Positions 1-9,842 of a stretch of 64,000 nt of DNA are shown piece by piece; position 1 is the stretch's first letter; each line of letters starts with the position of its first letter. The stretch is from Acanthosepion esculentum (lineage: Eukaryota > Mollusca > Cephalopoda > Sepiida > Sepiidae). Position numbers and translations under genes: made by a program. The notes beneath the pieces are model-generated. The model was not told where the DNA came from, did no database searches, and was given only the letters and a program-made list of their open reading frames with translations. Location: NCBI GenBank assembly GCA_964036315.1, contig OZ038517.1:20408074-20472073 (forward strand), written 5' to 3'.

Positions 1-480
1 GGTGCATGTTTGGTTTATGGAGGTCACAGTTGTAGGTCATCTTGTCAGGTGGTTGACCTGTTGTGTTGAAACAGAGTGATGTCGGATTGGCGTGGTCTTG
101 GTGGCAGACCTGTTCTGTGAAACGGAGGCTGCTGGCAATGACTGTGAAGGAAATGTCTTGTAAATGAGTCGATGTAGAGCTGTTCCGTGGATCGAGTTTA
201 ACCAATGCATTTCATTTTTCTACCAATTTCAACTTCTGAATTGTCATTGTTTTTTTATTTTTTTATACATTCTATATACTTAGTAGTTTTAAAATTATTT
301 TTCTTTTACAGGTTTTGCTTAGTTCTCCAAATGCTGGGCACTTTTCTATTTTTGGTTCGTGTTTGTAATTCCAATATCAGCAAGCTATCTTCAAATTCCA
401 GCCTTGTTAGTTGCTTTCACTTCACACTGAATGAATCCATCCCTTCTCTTTGCTCTTCAGCTATGGATTAAACAACAGGA
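1..480. other. No gene recognised
   Basis: AT-rich with T runs. The open frame at 205-471 is low-complexity Phe/Ser-rich sequence and has no family features. Confidence 0.5.
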
Positions 481-609
481 TAGACTCGACTCTCTAGCCT
501 TGGGTAGCAACCAGTCTAGGAGAAAGATAATTTTTAATTCAAAACCACGGAGAAGGCAAGTGAAAACCATTTCACTATCTTTTCTAAGAAAGTCATAGCA
601 ATTAAATAA

Positions 610-662
610 TAACAATGAAGCTGTGGAGAGCCATGATTGCCTATGTCCTGAAGGGATGTGGC
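610..662 (+). pseudogene. Possible RTE C-terminal scrap
   Basis: AAGCTGTGGAGAGCCATGAT encodes KLWRAMIAYVLKGCG, resembling the extreme C-terminus of the RTE family (a KLWRAM-I-N motif, also traceable in 20345-20870). Too short to be firm. Confidence 0.4.
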
Positions 663-865
663 ATTTTAGCGAAAAATATTTGAGATAAATATTTTTTGTG
701 TTAAATATTTTACATTTTATCATTAGGTCATATATATATATATATCTATGCATGTATATTTGCATACTCCTATACCTGCAACAGAAAGTGCCTGAAAACC
801 ATACCACAGGTTGTTGACTCAAGCCTTGGAAGTGAAATTGGGTAGATGGAACTATTTGGGAGCCG

Positions 866-1330
866 TTGATGGTTGTGCCAGCACAAAGTCACAAGTCATC
901 ATGACCGAGCGTTTGAGCATACTGGCCTTGTTCAGACTGATGGTTGTACTAGCATGAATTCACACGTCATTGTGACCAAGGGTTTGAGTGTATTGGCCTT
1001 GTTCTGACTAACTGCTGTGCTAGCATGAAGTCACAAGTCATCGTGACTGAAGGTTTGAGTGTACTGGACTTGTTCAGACTGTTCATCATGACAGATAATT
1101 CACTCTCTCCCAAAAATTGTAATTAAGGTCCACTTAGCATAGTTGCAGTATAAATCACAGGTGGGCTCTGTGGGTGTTGAACAAACACAAATGTGCCTGA
1201 GCGGGTGCTTGCAAATGGGATTGGCTAGCTACCCTAGTAAACAGGGATACTTAGATACAAGCAACCAGGCACTAATATACATGCTACACACCTCTCAAAT
1301 AATACCCACAGTATGCCCAGTACAAAAGCA
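866..1330 (+). repeat. Repeat family R with 73-bp internal tandem
   Basis: Three units of GATGGTTGTGCCAGCACAAA GTCACAAGTCATC... start at 866, 939 and 1012. The following ATAATTCACTCTCTCCCAAA AATTGTAATTAAGG part and the tandem unit recur on the minus strand at 21340-21545. Confidence 0.8.
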
Positions 1331-1445
1331 CACATTTATACAAACATCTTACCTTTACTTTAATATCCACATGATTTTCAACTGCTGTGGTCAGAGATTG
1401 AACCAGGATAACCTTATAAGAAAAAAAATTTTAACACAGTTTACA

Positions 1446-1860
1446 TGATTGATTGATTTATATTTTTATGGCTTATCAACCCTTTGCAGGTTATTTCAAG
1501 TCAGAAAATATTTTTGTTTTTTTGAGATAATAATGATTTAATGATACAAGTCTTACTAATTAACCCATAGCAGGGAGAAGATGTGGATTCATACTTAATC
1601 AGAATTTGATAAACAAACAACAAATTATAATGTGGATATAAAGTGGGGGATCAATTCTATATCACAATTAATATATAATCTGATTCCTCACCTTTTGGCC
1701 ATGGTAGATTTTATACATTTTATATGTATAAATTTAAAAGACAAGACATCTGTATTTGACTGATTCATTTTCTACGGCTTATCAACCCTTTGCAGGTTAT
1801 TTAAAGCCATAAAATATTTTTAGACTGTAAGATTTTTTTTTGGGACAATGATTTACTGAT
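1446..1860 (-). repeat. 5S-tRNA SINE tail fragments (two)
   Basis: 1446-1610 and 1762-1860 both start with the reverse tail GGCTTATCAACCCTTTGCAG GTTATTT and run into AGATAATGATTTA-like sequence. The second is cut by the composite repeat at 1870. The stretch between them is AT-rich with no recognised feature. Confidence 0.65.
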
Positions 1861-1869
1861 AAAATGAAA

Positions 1870-2364
1870 TGTATCTGTCTATATTTCTGAGATGCGGTAT
1901 TATATACGCTATTTACATTATTCGGACTATTGTCCTCATCTTTGTCATCATACTTATTACAACGTTTTGGCCTTTGTATGCTCCGGCCTTCTCCAGATGG
2001 TTTGAATGTCGAACTGAACCTTTTATTTCGCTCACTGGGGTAGACTGTTCTAGTTCCATGTGCCATGTTTAATGGATGTCAGTTGTCAGTTATCTCCTAT
2101 TAATTCCCCTCTCCAAGTTCTCCACTGCCTTAACTGGGTATTGAACTCACACTCTTTGGGTCCTGTTACTGGATCTAACCAACGCCTTTATCCACTGTGC
2201 TATGTGTCTTTGAGGAACAGTCTACCCCAGTGAGCGAAATAAAGGGCTCAGTTTGACATTCCAATCACCTGAAGAAGGCCGGAGCGTACAACGGCTGAAA
2301 TGTAATAAGTATGGCAACAAAGATGAGGACAATAGTCCGAATAATGTAAATAGTGTAAATTGAA
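1870..2364. repeat. Composite repeat A, inverted pair
   Basis: A full unit on the minus strand (1870-2215, tail at left, tRNA-like head at right) abuts a plus-strand tail-half (2216-2364) starting at the ACCCCAGTGAGCGAAATAAA segment. The flanks share an imperfect AAATGAAATGTAT / AAATTGAATGTAT match that may be a decayed target duplication, so the pair probably inserted as one piece. Confidence 0.85.
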
Positions 2365-2369
2365 TGTAT

Positions 2370-2920
2370 GTTTACATATCTGACAGGCATGAAAATATTA
2401 CTCGAAATAGTTGCTTAATTATATGAACATCTGTGAGTGCTTTTATTTATTTGATGGTGTAGACTAGGCATGTATAAAGTCCTGCCCGGGTGCCAATTAC
2501 AGCTCGTCCTCAAATTTCATATGGCCCCCATCCTCTGTCATAGAATGTATTGTTTACAGCCCGCCAATATTGTCTATCAGTGTATGTAGAGTACACACCT
2601 AAGAAATGCAATTTCATGTTTTACCAGAAGATGGCAGAAGCACTGTGTGGTGGCCATCTAGCGGTGTGATTTTTCCTGCAAATTTCTAAAATCACTGTCT
2701 TTGAACCAGCCCACTTTTTTTTTAATGAAACCTGGCCTACATACTGCAGTTCAGATCTCAGTGTCACCCTTCACATTTGGAGACACAGTAACATTTCCAG
2801 TTGGAGCAAAAAGAATAAAAACTATCCCTTTTTTTCTATGCAGTGAAAACATTCCAGTGAGTGAATAAACATAACATGAAATTAGAAAAACTTATAATTA
2901 TAAATCCGAAAGACATACTT
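2370..2920. other. Intronic/unassigned
   Basis: Moderate-GC sequence downstream (minus strand) of the last exon found. It may hold the next exon or 3' UTR, but I see no convincing splice pair. Confidence 0.4.
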
Positions 2921-2922
2921 AC

Positions 2923-2996
2923 ATTATGTTTATCAATTTGGTGACAATTCCAACATGATGATTGGTCACCTGAATTTTCTTCTCCAATCCAGAGTT
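2923..2996 (-). CDS. Exon, minus-strand gene, last one visible
   Basis: 74 nt, phase 1 in and phase 0 out. The donor is near-perfect (GTAAGTATG) and the acceptor is TTACATTATAG. In the phase set by the previous exon it reads LWIGEENSGDQSSCWNCHQI then DKHN. A CWNCH pair of cysteines is visible but no full metal site is. Another frame is also open across this exon, so the reading depends on the phase argument. Confidence 0.62.
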
Positions 2997-3063
2997 CTAT
3001 AATGTAATGAAAGAAATATAAGAAAAAGTAAAAATAAAAACAAGTCGAGATATCCCTCGACAT

Positions 3064-3900
3064 GGGCAATGGAATGAGAACAATCTCTTCCTGTAGATTA
3101 AATAAAGAGTTCAGTTCAAATATTCCCTGTAGATTACAAAGATCAATAAACAGCTAATGAAGGCTGAAAAGAACAATGGCTGAAAGATAAGGACAATATA
3201 AGTAGGTTAACTGGATTGACAAACACTTAATGAAGGCTGAAAAGAATAATGGCTGAAAGATTAGGACAATATAAGTAGGTTAACTGGATTGACAAACACT
3301 TAATGAAGGCTGAAAAGAATAATGGCTGAAAGATTAGGACAATATAAGTAGGTTAACTGGATTGACAAAACATCTGACCAAAGCCGGAAATGGTGTGATA
3401 ACAACACAGATGAGGATAATAGTTCACATGTAAATAATGTTAATGCCTTACCCTAGAAATTCAGTTCAAAATGCCCTGTAGGTTACCTAGATCAACAAGC
3501 ACCTGATGAACATTGGAAGGCACAACGTTCAAGATGTTATGATAACAACAAAGACAATGACAATAGTCTGCATGTAAATAATATAAATAATCACAACCTC
3601 TCATCCCAGAAATTCAGTTTGAAATTCTCTGTAGGTAACCAGGATCAACAAGCACCTGATGAAGGCTGGAATGCACAACAGCCAAAAAGTTGTGATAACA
3701 ACATGAGATGAGGACAATAGTCTGCATGCAAATAATATAATAATATAACAATAACTCCTCATTCCAGAACTTCAGCTAAAAATTCCCCATAGGTTACCCA
3801 GATTGGCAAACATCTGATGAAGGCCAGAAGGCACAATGGCTGAAAAGTTGTGATAACAACAACAAAGGTGAGGATAATAGCCTGAATGTAAACTAATTCA
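3064..3900 (+). repeat. Family B repeat with serial hammerhead-like units
   Basis: It begins with the family B lead (GATTAAATAAAGAGTTCAGTT) and then repeats a module of the form [TGATGAAGGCTGGAA...GGCTGAAAAG...GAGGACAATAG]. There are three close copies at 70-bp spacing (3155-3365), then four longer copies (about 3375, 3500, 3655, 3808) each preceded by a TTCAGTTCAAAATTCCCTGTAGG-like segment. Several modules keep TGATGAAGG and a paired GGCTGAAA arm. Confidence 0.82.
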
Positions 3901-3984
3901 AATGATAAAAACATAAGAGATGTAAAAAAAATAGCAAAATCATTTTGTAATTTATATTGGTTCTTTTGTTTGCATTTAGATATT

Positions 3985-4165
3985 TTTAAAACATTTCACT
4001 CCAAGGAAGGCAATAAAGCTACTAAAACTCAAGGGGGTTACTAAGTATGAGAAAAAGAAAAAAAAACATTGTTAAAACGTGATAACAATATGAGAACAGG
4101 AATTAAGAAGAATGAAAATAACAACTGAAATTGATTTTAAATTTTAAAGATCAAGTTGTAATCCC
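3985..4165 (-). repeat. LINE 3' tail, minus strand
   Basis: ATTTCACTCCAAGGAAGGCA ATAAAGCTACTAAAACTCAA and the following A-rich stretch match the reverse 3' UTR of the other LINE copies. Confidence 0.65.
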
Positions 4166-4235
4166 AATTAATTTCACATCTTATAAAATAGTTTCAACAA
4201 AAGATTGGTAATGCCTTAAAAAATGTTACACTTAC

Positions 4236-4308
4236 CAATTAAAAAATGAAGAGTATTTCTGATCATTTCCACATCTTGTAAAATAGTTTCAACGAAGATC
4301 GCTATTGC
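4236..4308 (-). CDS. Exon, minus-strand gene
   Basis: 73 nt, phase 0 in and phase 1 out, with a TTTTTTAAAG acceptor and GTAAG donor. It encodes AIAIFVETILQDVEMIRNTL and HFLI, a likely amphipathic helix. A similar but decayed stretch lies at about 4166-4215, possibly a local duplication of the exon's 3' part. Confidence 0.68.
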
Positions 4309-4555
4309 CTTTAAAAAACAAGTGTTATTTTATATTTGTAACGTCTAATAAGAACACAAGACAACATTTTTCATAAATAAAATAATAGCTTATTCTCTTC
4401 TGGACCGTCAGTCAAATTGAGTTTTTGTGGTTTCAGAACATTTTTTTTGTTGTTGATCACTCAACTTTCTTACAAGGATGTGAGGCATTCTCCCTTTCAC
4501 ACTTGTAATCTACCACAAAGTTATTTAGCAACATTCTGATCTGATATTTAATCCT

Positions 4556-4890
4556 TATAATTTTGAGTGATTAGTTTTTTATGGATTAACAACCTTTTGG
4601 AGGTTTTTTGAAACCCCAAAAGAGTTTTAGATTGTTAGAATGTTTTTGAGATAATGATTTTACTGATACAAACCCTACTAATTAACCCATAGCTGGAGGA
4701 GAAATAGTAGTTTCATACCTTTTCCAAGGGTATTTGCATGTGACTATAACAGACCTGATTGGAATTGAAACTTGTTTCTCTGATTTCCAATTCATTATCC
4801 ATTACACCACCCACACATCTAAGCTTACAACACCGGGTATTCCCAAGTAGTCACCCATCTCAGTGCAAACCAGACTCAACATTATTTAAC
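4556..4890 (-). repeat. 5S-tRNA hybrid SINE, near full length
   Basis: On the minus strand the head is the 3' half of 5S rRNA (GAGATGGGTGACTACTTGGG, ATACCCGGTGTTGTAAGCTT), followed by a tRNA-like part with A-box GTGGTGTAATGGATAATG and B-box-like AAGTTTCAATTCC. The body then ends in a tail GGTTGTTAATCCATAAAA. It is a chimeric 5S-tRNA SINE of the kind known in several animal groups. Confidence 0.85.
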
Positions 4891-5156
4891 TTCAGTGATC
4901 ACACAAGAAATGGAGTTTAAATGTGATATGGCCATAAACCCTTTTGACTTTATATTTTTGATCTATGTGATTAAAATTACTGAATTAAGAGCATTAATAT
5001 GGGAGGAGATTATGTTGAAAAATAAATATTTAGTGGATAAAATAAATGCTTTTAACATTAGGCTTTGTTACCTATATATATATGTACTAGATATTTGTAA
5101 CCATTGATGTCCCAAGTAGGGTTTATAAAAGATGTCAAACCTTTTGTAGTACCTTA

Positions 5157-5552
5157 AACAGTGTCAGAAGCAGCCCTTAATAAACAGAGTATCAGCAGCA
5201 GCCCTTAATAAACAGAGTATTAGCAACAGCCCCTAATAAACAGAGTATTAGCAGCAGACCCCTAATAAACAGAGTAGCAGCAGCAGACCCTTAATAAACA
5301 GAGTATCATCAGCAGCCCCTAATAAACAGAGTATTAGCAGCAGCCCCTAATAAACAGAGTATTAGCAGCAGAGCCCTAATAAACAGAGTATCAGCAGCAG
5401 CACTTAATAAACAAAGTATCAGCAGCAGCCTTTAATAAACAGAGTATCAGCAGCAGCCTTTAATAAACAGAGTATCAGCAGCAGACCCCTAATAAACAGA
5501 GTATCAGCAGCAGCCCTTAATAAACAGAGTATCAGCAGCAGCTCTTAACAAA
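5157..5552 (+). repeat. Minisatellite, about 29-bp unit
   Basis: About 13-14 copies of CAGCAGCCCTTAATAAACAG AGTAT with small variants (ACCCCTAAT, GCTCTTAAC). Confidence 0.95.
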
Positions 5553-5946
5553 GTAACTCTGTTTTTCCGTTTTATTCTTTTTAAAGTGTGTGACATTAAT
5601 TTTTTGCACTGAAGCAAAAAGGGATGTGGATACTTCTCACATACACACCTACACAGGCAAGTCTCACTCAAATACATTCATTCACAATTTTCATTGTGCA
5701 TACAATTTACTTCGAGGAAAAGAAACACTTAAACTTACCTTCTTGTTGTTTTGTTAAATAAAGGTTATCTTACATTGCAAATCAATAGACCCATGTTTTT
5801 TTGAGCATGTACCTTTTCACCAGCATTATTTCATGTATTGCAAAATATTCTCATAAGAAACCTTACACATTAATTATATAAGTAGCCAACACACTCAACT
5901 TTCATTTTCTCTTATGATGCATATATATATATATATATATATATAT

Positions 5947-6081
5947 GGTGGCCTGATGATTGCATTTAGCATGAAACAGTGTCGCCTCTGAGTGTTGACT
6001 TCAATGTTCACACACGCTCTATCTCTGACATTGAGCACTTTATCCCATAAATATAACACACTTAAAAACTATATTTCTTCA

Positions 6082-6083
<2 letters not shown>
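5947..6083 (+). repeat. Family D PLE-tail-like repeat between (AT)n tracts
   Basis: GGTGGCCTGATGATTGCATT ... ACATTGAGCACTTTATCCCA ... ACTATATTTCTTCAT is bounded by (AT)n at 5922-5946 and 6085-6118. It recurs at 28518-28640 (5' half lost) and on the minus strand at 28923-29065. Confidence 0.85.
5950..5986 (+). ncRNA. Minimal hammerhead-ribozyme-like motif (family D)
   Basis: Reading 5'-3': GGC (stem I), CTGATGA (core), T-TGC-ATTTA-GCA-T (short stem II), GAAA (core), C-AGT-G short stem III loop, then the GTC cleavage triplet and GCC closing stem I. All invariant core positions are present. A 3-bp stem I with a tiny stem III is the minimal type reported for Penelope-like retroelements. Activity is not shown. 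The very short stem I suggests it would work as a dimer, if at all. Confidence 0.65.
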
Positions 6084-6119
<36 letters not shown>

Positions 6120-6122
<3 letters not shown>

Positions 6123-6192
6123 GGTGTTCCAATAACTTGAATTGTTTTTAAATGTGAATAAGTTTTAAATCGGTCCAATTTATTGGAACACC

Positions 6193-6197
<5 letters not shown>
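6120..6197. mobile_element. Short TIR element (MITE) in (AT)n
   Basis: AAGGTGTTCCAATAA ... TTATTGGAACACCCTT is a 77-bp element with about 15-bp inverted ends, flanked on both sides by (AT)n (6085-6118, 6196-6232), consistent with TA target duplication as in Tc1/mariner MITEs. Confidence 0.7.
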
Positions 6198-6233
<36 letters not shown>

Positions 6234-6394
6234 CGCCTATATTTTTTATTAATTTTCAAGTTGTTTCCTTTATTTTATGGCTTTTTGTCATTTATCGCAA
6301 TACCTACCAACTGTTACCAAGGAAGCAGCACAAAATCAAAATAATCTATATGGCGCATGTTTACACTTGTAAAAACAATACACTAGAATTAGCA

Positions 6395-6511
6395 GTTACT
6401 CTCTGCCGAGAGCTGATGGCTTAGTAGAAACTCCGGCTGACACCAAATCAGTTGGGCTTTGATCCTGGCTTGAGGCTTTTGGACGTCTAGTCGCACTGAA
6501 GAGCTGTGAAT

Positions 6512-6515
<4 letters not shown>
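6395..6515 (+). repeat. tRNA-derived SINE fragment
   Basis: A-box-like TGATGGCTTAGTAGAAACTC and B-box-like GGGCTTTGATCCTGGC. The right end runs to GAAGAGCTGTGAATGAC and then (AT)n (6516-6560). Confidence 0.65.
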
Positions 6516-6562
<47 letters not shown>

Positions 6563-6910
6563 ATCAAAAATATTAAAAGTTCACAATACTTATCAAAGAT
6601 CAACTCACTAGGGAAGTTTATATAACTTAATCAGTTATATTTTAACATTATTTTGATTTATAATCATATATATGTTGCCTTCTGGAGTCATCAGGGGGTC
6701 TAGTGTGTCAAACAAGGGTTTTTGTGTGTTAGTCTGGAGCATGTGATAAGAGTTTAGATCTCTTTGAAGATATCTTTTTTTTTTTTTGTGCTGCTTCCTT
6801 GGTAACCGTTGCTAGGTACTGCGATAAATGACAAAAAGTCATAAAATAAAGCAAACAAGTCAAAAATTAATGAAGAATATAGACTAAAATAAAATCTTCA
6901 AATATTTTAC

Positions 6911-7027
6911 CTTTTTCTTCTCAGGTCCAATGATAAGGTGTTGCTGGAATACCTGAAGAGAGTCTGGTTCTGGATAGAAGGTGGATTGAAATATTCCAGG
7001 ACCTCCAAGAGATAACATTACTTGATT
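6911..7027 (-). CDS. Exon, minus-strand gene (39 codons)
   Basis: 117 nt, phase 0 in and out. The acceptor is TTTCTGTCTTCCAG and the donor GTAAAA. It encodes NQVMLSLGGPGIFQSTFYPE, then PDSLQVFQQHLIIGPEKKK. The glycine/proline turn and YPEPD stretch look like an exposed domain segment. It is clearly coding in character. The family is not recognised. Confidence 0.82.
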
Positions 7028-7224
7028 CTGGAAGACAGAAATACAAAGACAGATCAAGATGTCCACAGCTGCATTTTGACCTAAAATTTTCACCATATAA
7101 TGTTTGCACTAAATGATTAATATTCATGACTAAATTAAGTTCCTTGACAACAAAATAGGTAATGTTAAGCTGGTTAATTTAAAGACAAATCAACCCTTGT
7201 TGGGATATTTCATGTCGAATATAA

Positions 7225-8205
7225 GTGGTCAGTTTATATTGAATCATTTGCTAAATCAGATGCTTGGAAAGTCTGTTCACTATGTTGTGCTATATCATTT
7301 TTCTTGCCAGTACTTGTCTTGCACATTTATAAGTCTACCATTTTTCTGTGGATCAAATATGGCTGCCACATCTGGTTTGGTGTGCCTCAGTTTTGTATTT
7401 AGCAAATCTTGAAAAAATACAAAGAAGAATCTGTAATGTTATTGGCCATGAACTGGCATCTCAGTGTTATGGGGACCTACCTTAATGGACAAAATAGACT
7501 CGTCTTATGACTATATTATGCCTCGCAAAAGGACTGTAGACAGTTGACTTAGCCATCAGTCGGACGTGCAACACTTCTGTATTCGTTCTTTTTGTTAATA
7601 ATACGTTTTCACTGAATTGCTGAATTTGAGTTTTTTTTCGGACCTATTCTGGGTCCACAACACTGGTGACAAGGATTTAAAGAACTCCACGGGAGAACTA
7701 TAAAAAAAATATATTTTGGTTTACCAGTGTCCACAACACTGGTGATGAGGATTTAAAGAACTCCACGGGAGAACTATAAAAAAAAATATATATATTTTGG
7801 TTTACCAGTGTCCACAACACTGGTGATGAGGATTTAAAGAACTCCACGAGAGAACTATAAAAAAAAAAATATTTTGGTTTACCAGTGTCCACAACACTCA
7901 GCTTCAATCACTTTCTCACTTATGTAATATAGATTGCCTTACCTTTTCTAAAAATATTTTCATTATAATTGTTCTCATGAGCTTTCAATGTTGTTACCTT
8001 GATTTCATGAATTTAAGCACAGTACTAGATTGGCAGCTAGGTCTCATAATTTCACTGTTGAAATTACTAGTTGTAATTGTAAGTTTTATACTAATAGCTT
8101 CTTCTTCCACACTTCTCGCTTGTTAAACTCTCTTCCAGCTTTCAGCTTTACTGTTAACTCTGAACTTCAAAACTTTAAATGAAATTTCAGTCGTCAGTAT
8201 ATTAT
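7225..8205 (+). pseudogene. Non-LTR retrotransposon 3' part, split by an LTR-like insertion
   Basis: 7225-7464 and 7897-8205 together match the reverse-transcriptase C-terminal part of the LINE at 15447-15995 (TATTGAATCATTTGCTAAAT ... CTAGATTGGCAGCTAGGTCT ... CTTCAAAACTTTAAATG). Many stops and frameshifts. Confidence 0.8.
7465..7896 (+). mobile_element. LTR-like element with 5-bp duplication, inside a LINE
   Basis: TGTTATGG ... GTGTCCACAACA (TG...CA) is framed by CTCAG at 7460-7464 and 7897-7901. Removing it restores the LINE sequence around GCATCTCAG|CTTCAATCA seen at 23765. The right half is three copies of a roughly 76-bp unit (CACTGGTGATGAGGATTTAA AGAACTCCACG...). The first such unit follows a plausible LTR end (GGTCCACAACA), so this may be an LTR plus a bit of internal sequence amplified in tandem. 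Confidence 0.8.
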
Positions 8206-8299
8206 AGACATTAATGTACTCATGATATACAAACATCTTAAGAAGATAGAAGGAATGACTTATCATCCATCTTATGACCGGATGTGGTCATAGGGTCAC

Positions 8300-8340
8300 T
8301 GAACACTTGTCCTGCTCCCTCCACATATCTGGGTTGCAAG
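8300..8340 (-). CDS. Candidate short exon, minus-strand gene
   Basis: The acceptor is strong (TTTTTTCTTCAG). Of the possible donors only GTGACC after 8300 keeps the frame: 2 nt + 13 codons encoding CNPDMWREQDKCS, which joins phase 1 on one side and phase 0 on the other. The donor is weak, so the 3' boundary could differ. It sits just downstream of a LINE/LTR nest and just upstream of the composite PLE-tail repeat on this strand. Confidence 0.5.
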
Positions 8341-8439
8341 CTGAAGAAAAAATGAATCTGTTTATATTTTCAAAGTTATTATAAATTTAGAATATAGAGG
8401 CTCTGACAGTCCCAAGAGATGTGTATTTCTTGAAGACAG

Positions 8440-8757
8440 CATTTTATATAATTACATTCATTTTTACATTGTTTGGACTATCATCCTCATCTTTGTTGCC
8501 ATATTTATCAAAATGTTTCGGCCCTTGTACACTCTGGCCTTCTTCAGGGATGTCGAACTGAACCCTTTATTTCACTCACTGAGGTAGACTGTTCCACATG
8601 CCATGTCTAATGGATGTCATTTATCAGTTATCTCCTGTTAATTCCCCTCTCCAAGTTCTCCACTGCCTTAACCAGGTATTGAACTCACACTCTTTGGGTC
8701 CTGTCACTGGATCTAACTAACACCTTTATCCACTGTGCCATGTGTCCTTGAGGACAT
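8440..8757 (-). repeat. Composite repeat family A: tRNA-like head, hammerhead-like tail
   Basis: On the minus strand the unit starts GGACACATGGCACAGTGGAT (A-box TGGCACAGTGG), has a B-box-like GAGTTCAATACC, and continues through a GAAATAAAGGG stretch. The tail follows: CTGAAGAAGGCC ... GGCCGAAAC ... then GAGGACAATAGTCC in most copies. The sequence just before the head (ACATCTGTGTATGAATTTC on the plus strand) recurs at 11951-11970, so the element extends further than the SINE-like part, towards the PLE frame at 8848. Confidence 0.85.
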
Positions 8758-8847
8758 CTGTGTATGAATTTCAGCAACCATTTTTACTCACATTGCAACT
8801 TTTGCTGTTATCATTGCATGATTTTTTGTTTGTTTTTTTACCAGAGC

Positions 8848-9231
8848 TCATATTGCAATTTTTGTTGTTATCACTTTTCTCTGGCACTCCTTATTACTGG
8901 TTCCCATATTGTATTCATTTCTATGCTTGATTGGCTCAGGAGATTTTTGTGGCCTAGTTATTACACATATATATGCTGATTCCTTAAGTTTATGAATTTT
9001 CCAATGATGTTCTTTGTCTATGATTTTAACCTGATCCCACAGAGGGCGGTGATCTCCCTTTTCTCTCCATATGTGATCAGCCATGCCTGATTTTTCCATT
9101 TGCCCTCGTATTACAGCTTTTTGGTGTTCTTGAAGCCTTACCTTAAGGGGGCAGCCTGTCTCCCCTTTATATTTCTTTCCGCAGACATAGACAGATACAT
9201 TACTTTTTGGTTTATCCAAAAGATTGACCAT
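8848..9231 (-). pseudogene. Penelope-like element, GIY-YIG endonuclease fragment
   Basis: The minus-strand frame reads VYVCGKKYKGETGCPLKVRL, then QEHQKAVIRGQMEKSGMADH, IWREKG and KIIDKEHHWKIHKLKESAYI. This is the C-terminal GIY-YIG nuclease of Penelope-like retroelements: KGETG matches the second half of the GIY...YIG core and VRLQEH carries the conserved Arg. The upstream reverse transcriptase is absent, so this is a 5'-truncated copy. Its 3' side (on this strand) runs without a clear boundary into the composite repeat at 8440-8757, which carries a hammerhead-like core, as expected for a PLE terminal region. Confidence 0.85.
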
Positions 9232-9264
9232 TCTTTAAAAAGAACAAAAAACATTCCCTTTGTT

Positions 9265-9712
9265 AAGGCAATGGTTCCCAAATTGTGCGGCAAACCTCAT
9301 AGGGGCAGCAAAAGAGGTGAAGTTGAATTATCAATAGACAATCAAAGATTTAGAAACAGTTTCAAAAAATTCATATGCCAAAAATAAATATAATTTCAAA
9401 ATTTAAGATATTATGGATTGCTTGTAATTGCATGCATGAGTTCCAGTATAAATAGAAATAATTATTGACTAATTTTATCATTGTGATATTTTTGCATTAT
9501 ATCAAGTATTAAGAATATAGTAACTTGGGTCTGTAAATTGGAGGAGAGAGTTATCAATGATAATGTTCTGACTTCAAATCTGCAGTTATCTCCATTTAAC
9601 ATGCTCTCTGATTTTCTTTATTTTTAAATGTAATCTTATCACATAAAATTTGGTAAGGCGCAAGCAAAGTTGCAGTCGTGAAGAAAAAGTTTGGGAAGCA
9701 CAGTCTTGGAGT
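9265..9712. mobile_element. hAT-like non-autonomous element
   Basis: The left end CAATGGTTCCCAAATTGTGC and right end AGTTTGGGAAGCACAG are imperfect inverted repeats of the hAT type. The interior (9415-9675) recurs at 10790-11010. No transposase frame. Confidence 0.6.
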
Positions 9713-9842
9713 TGATGTTGATATGTCGCTAAAGAAAAACAACAAATCAATCATCACTGGTGATGATTCTATCCAGAAAAGTTTCAGTAGATATTCTATT
9801 ATTCAGCCAAAGGCAGATGGCATTTCTTTTGTTTGTTTGTTT

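Noticed and set aside
8742..8979. Plus-strand Leu/Phe-rich frames
   Set aside because: Shadows of the Penelope-like endonuclease and its 3' region on the other strand.
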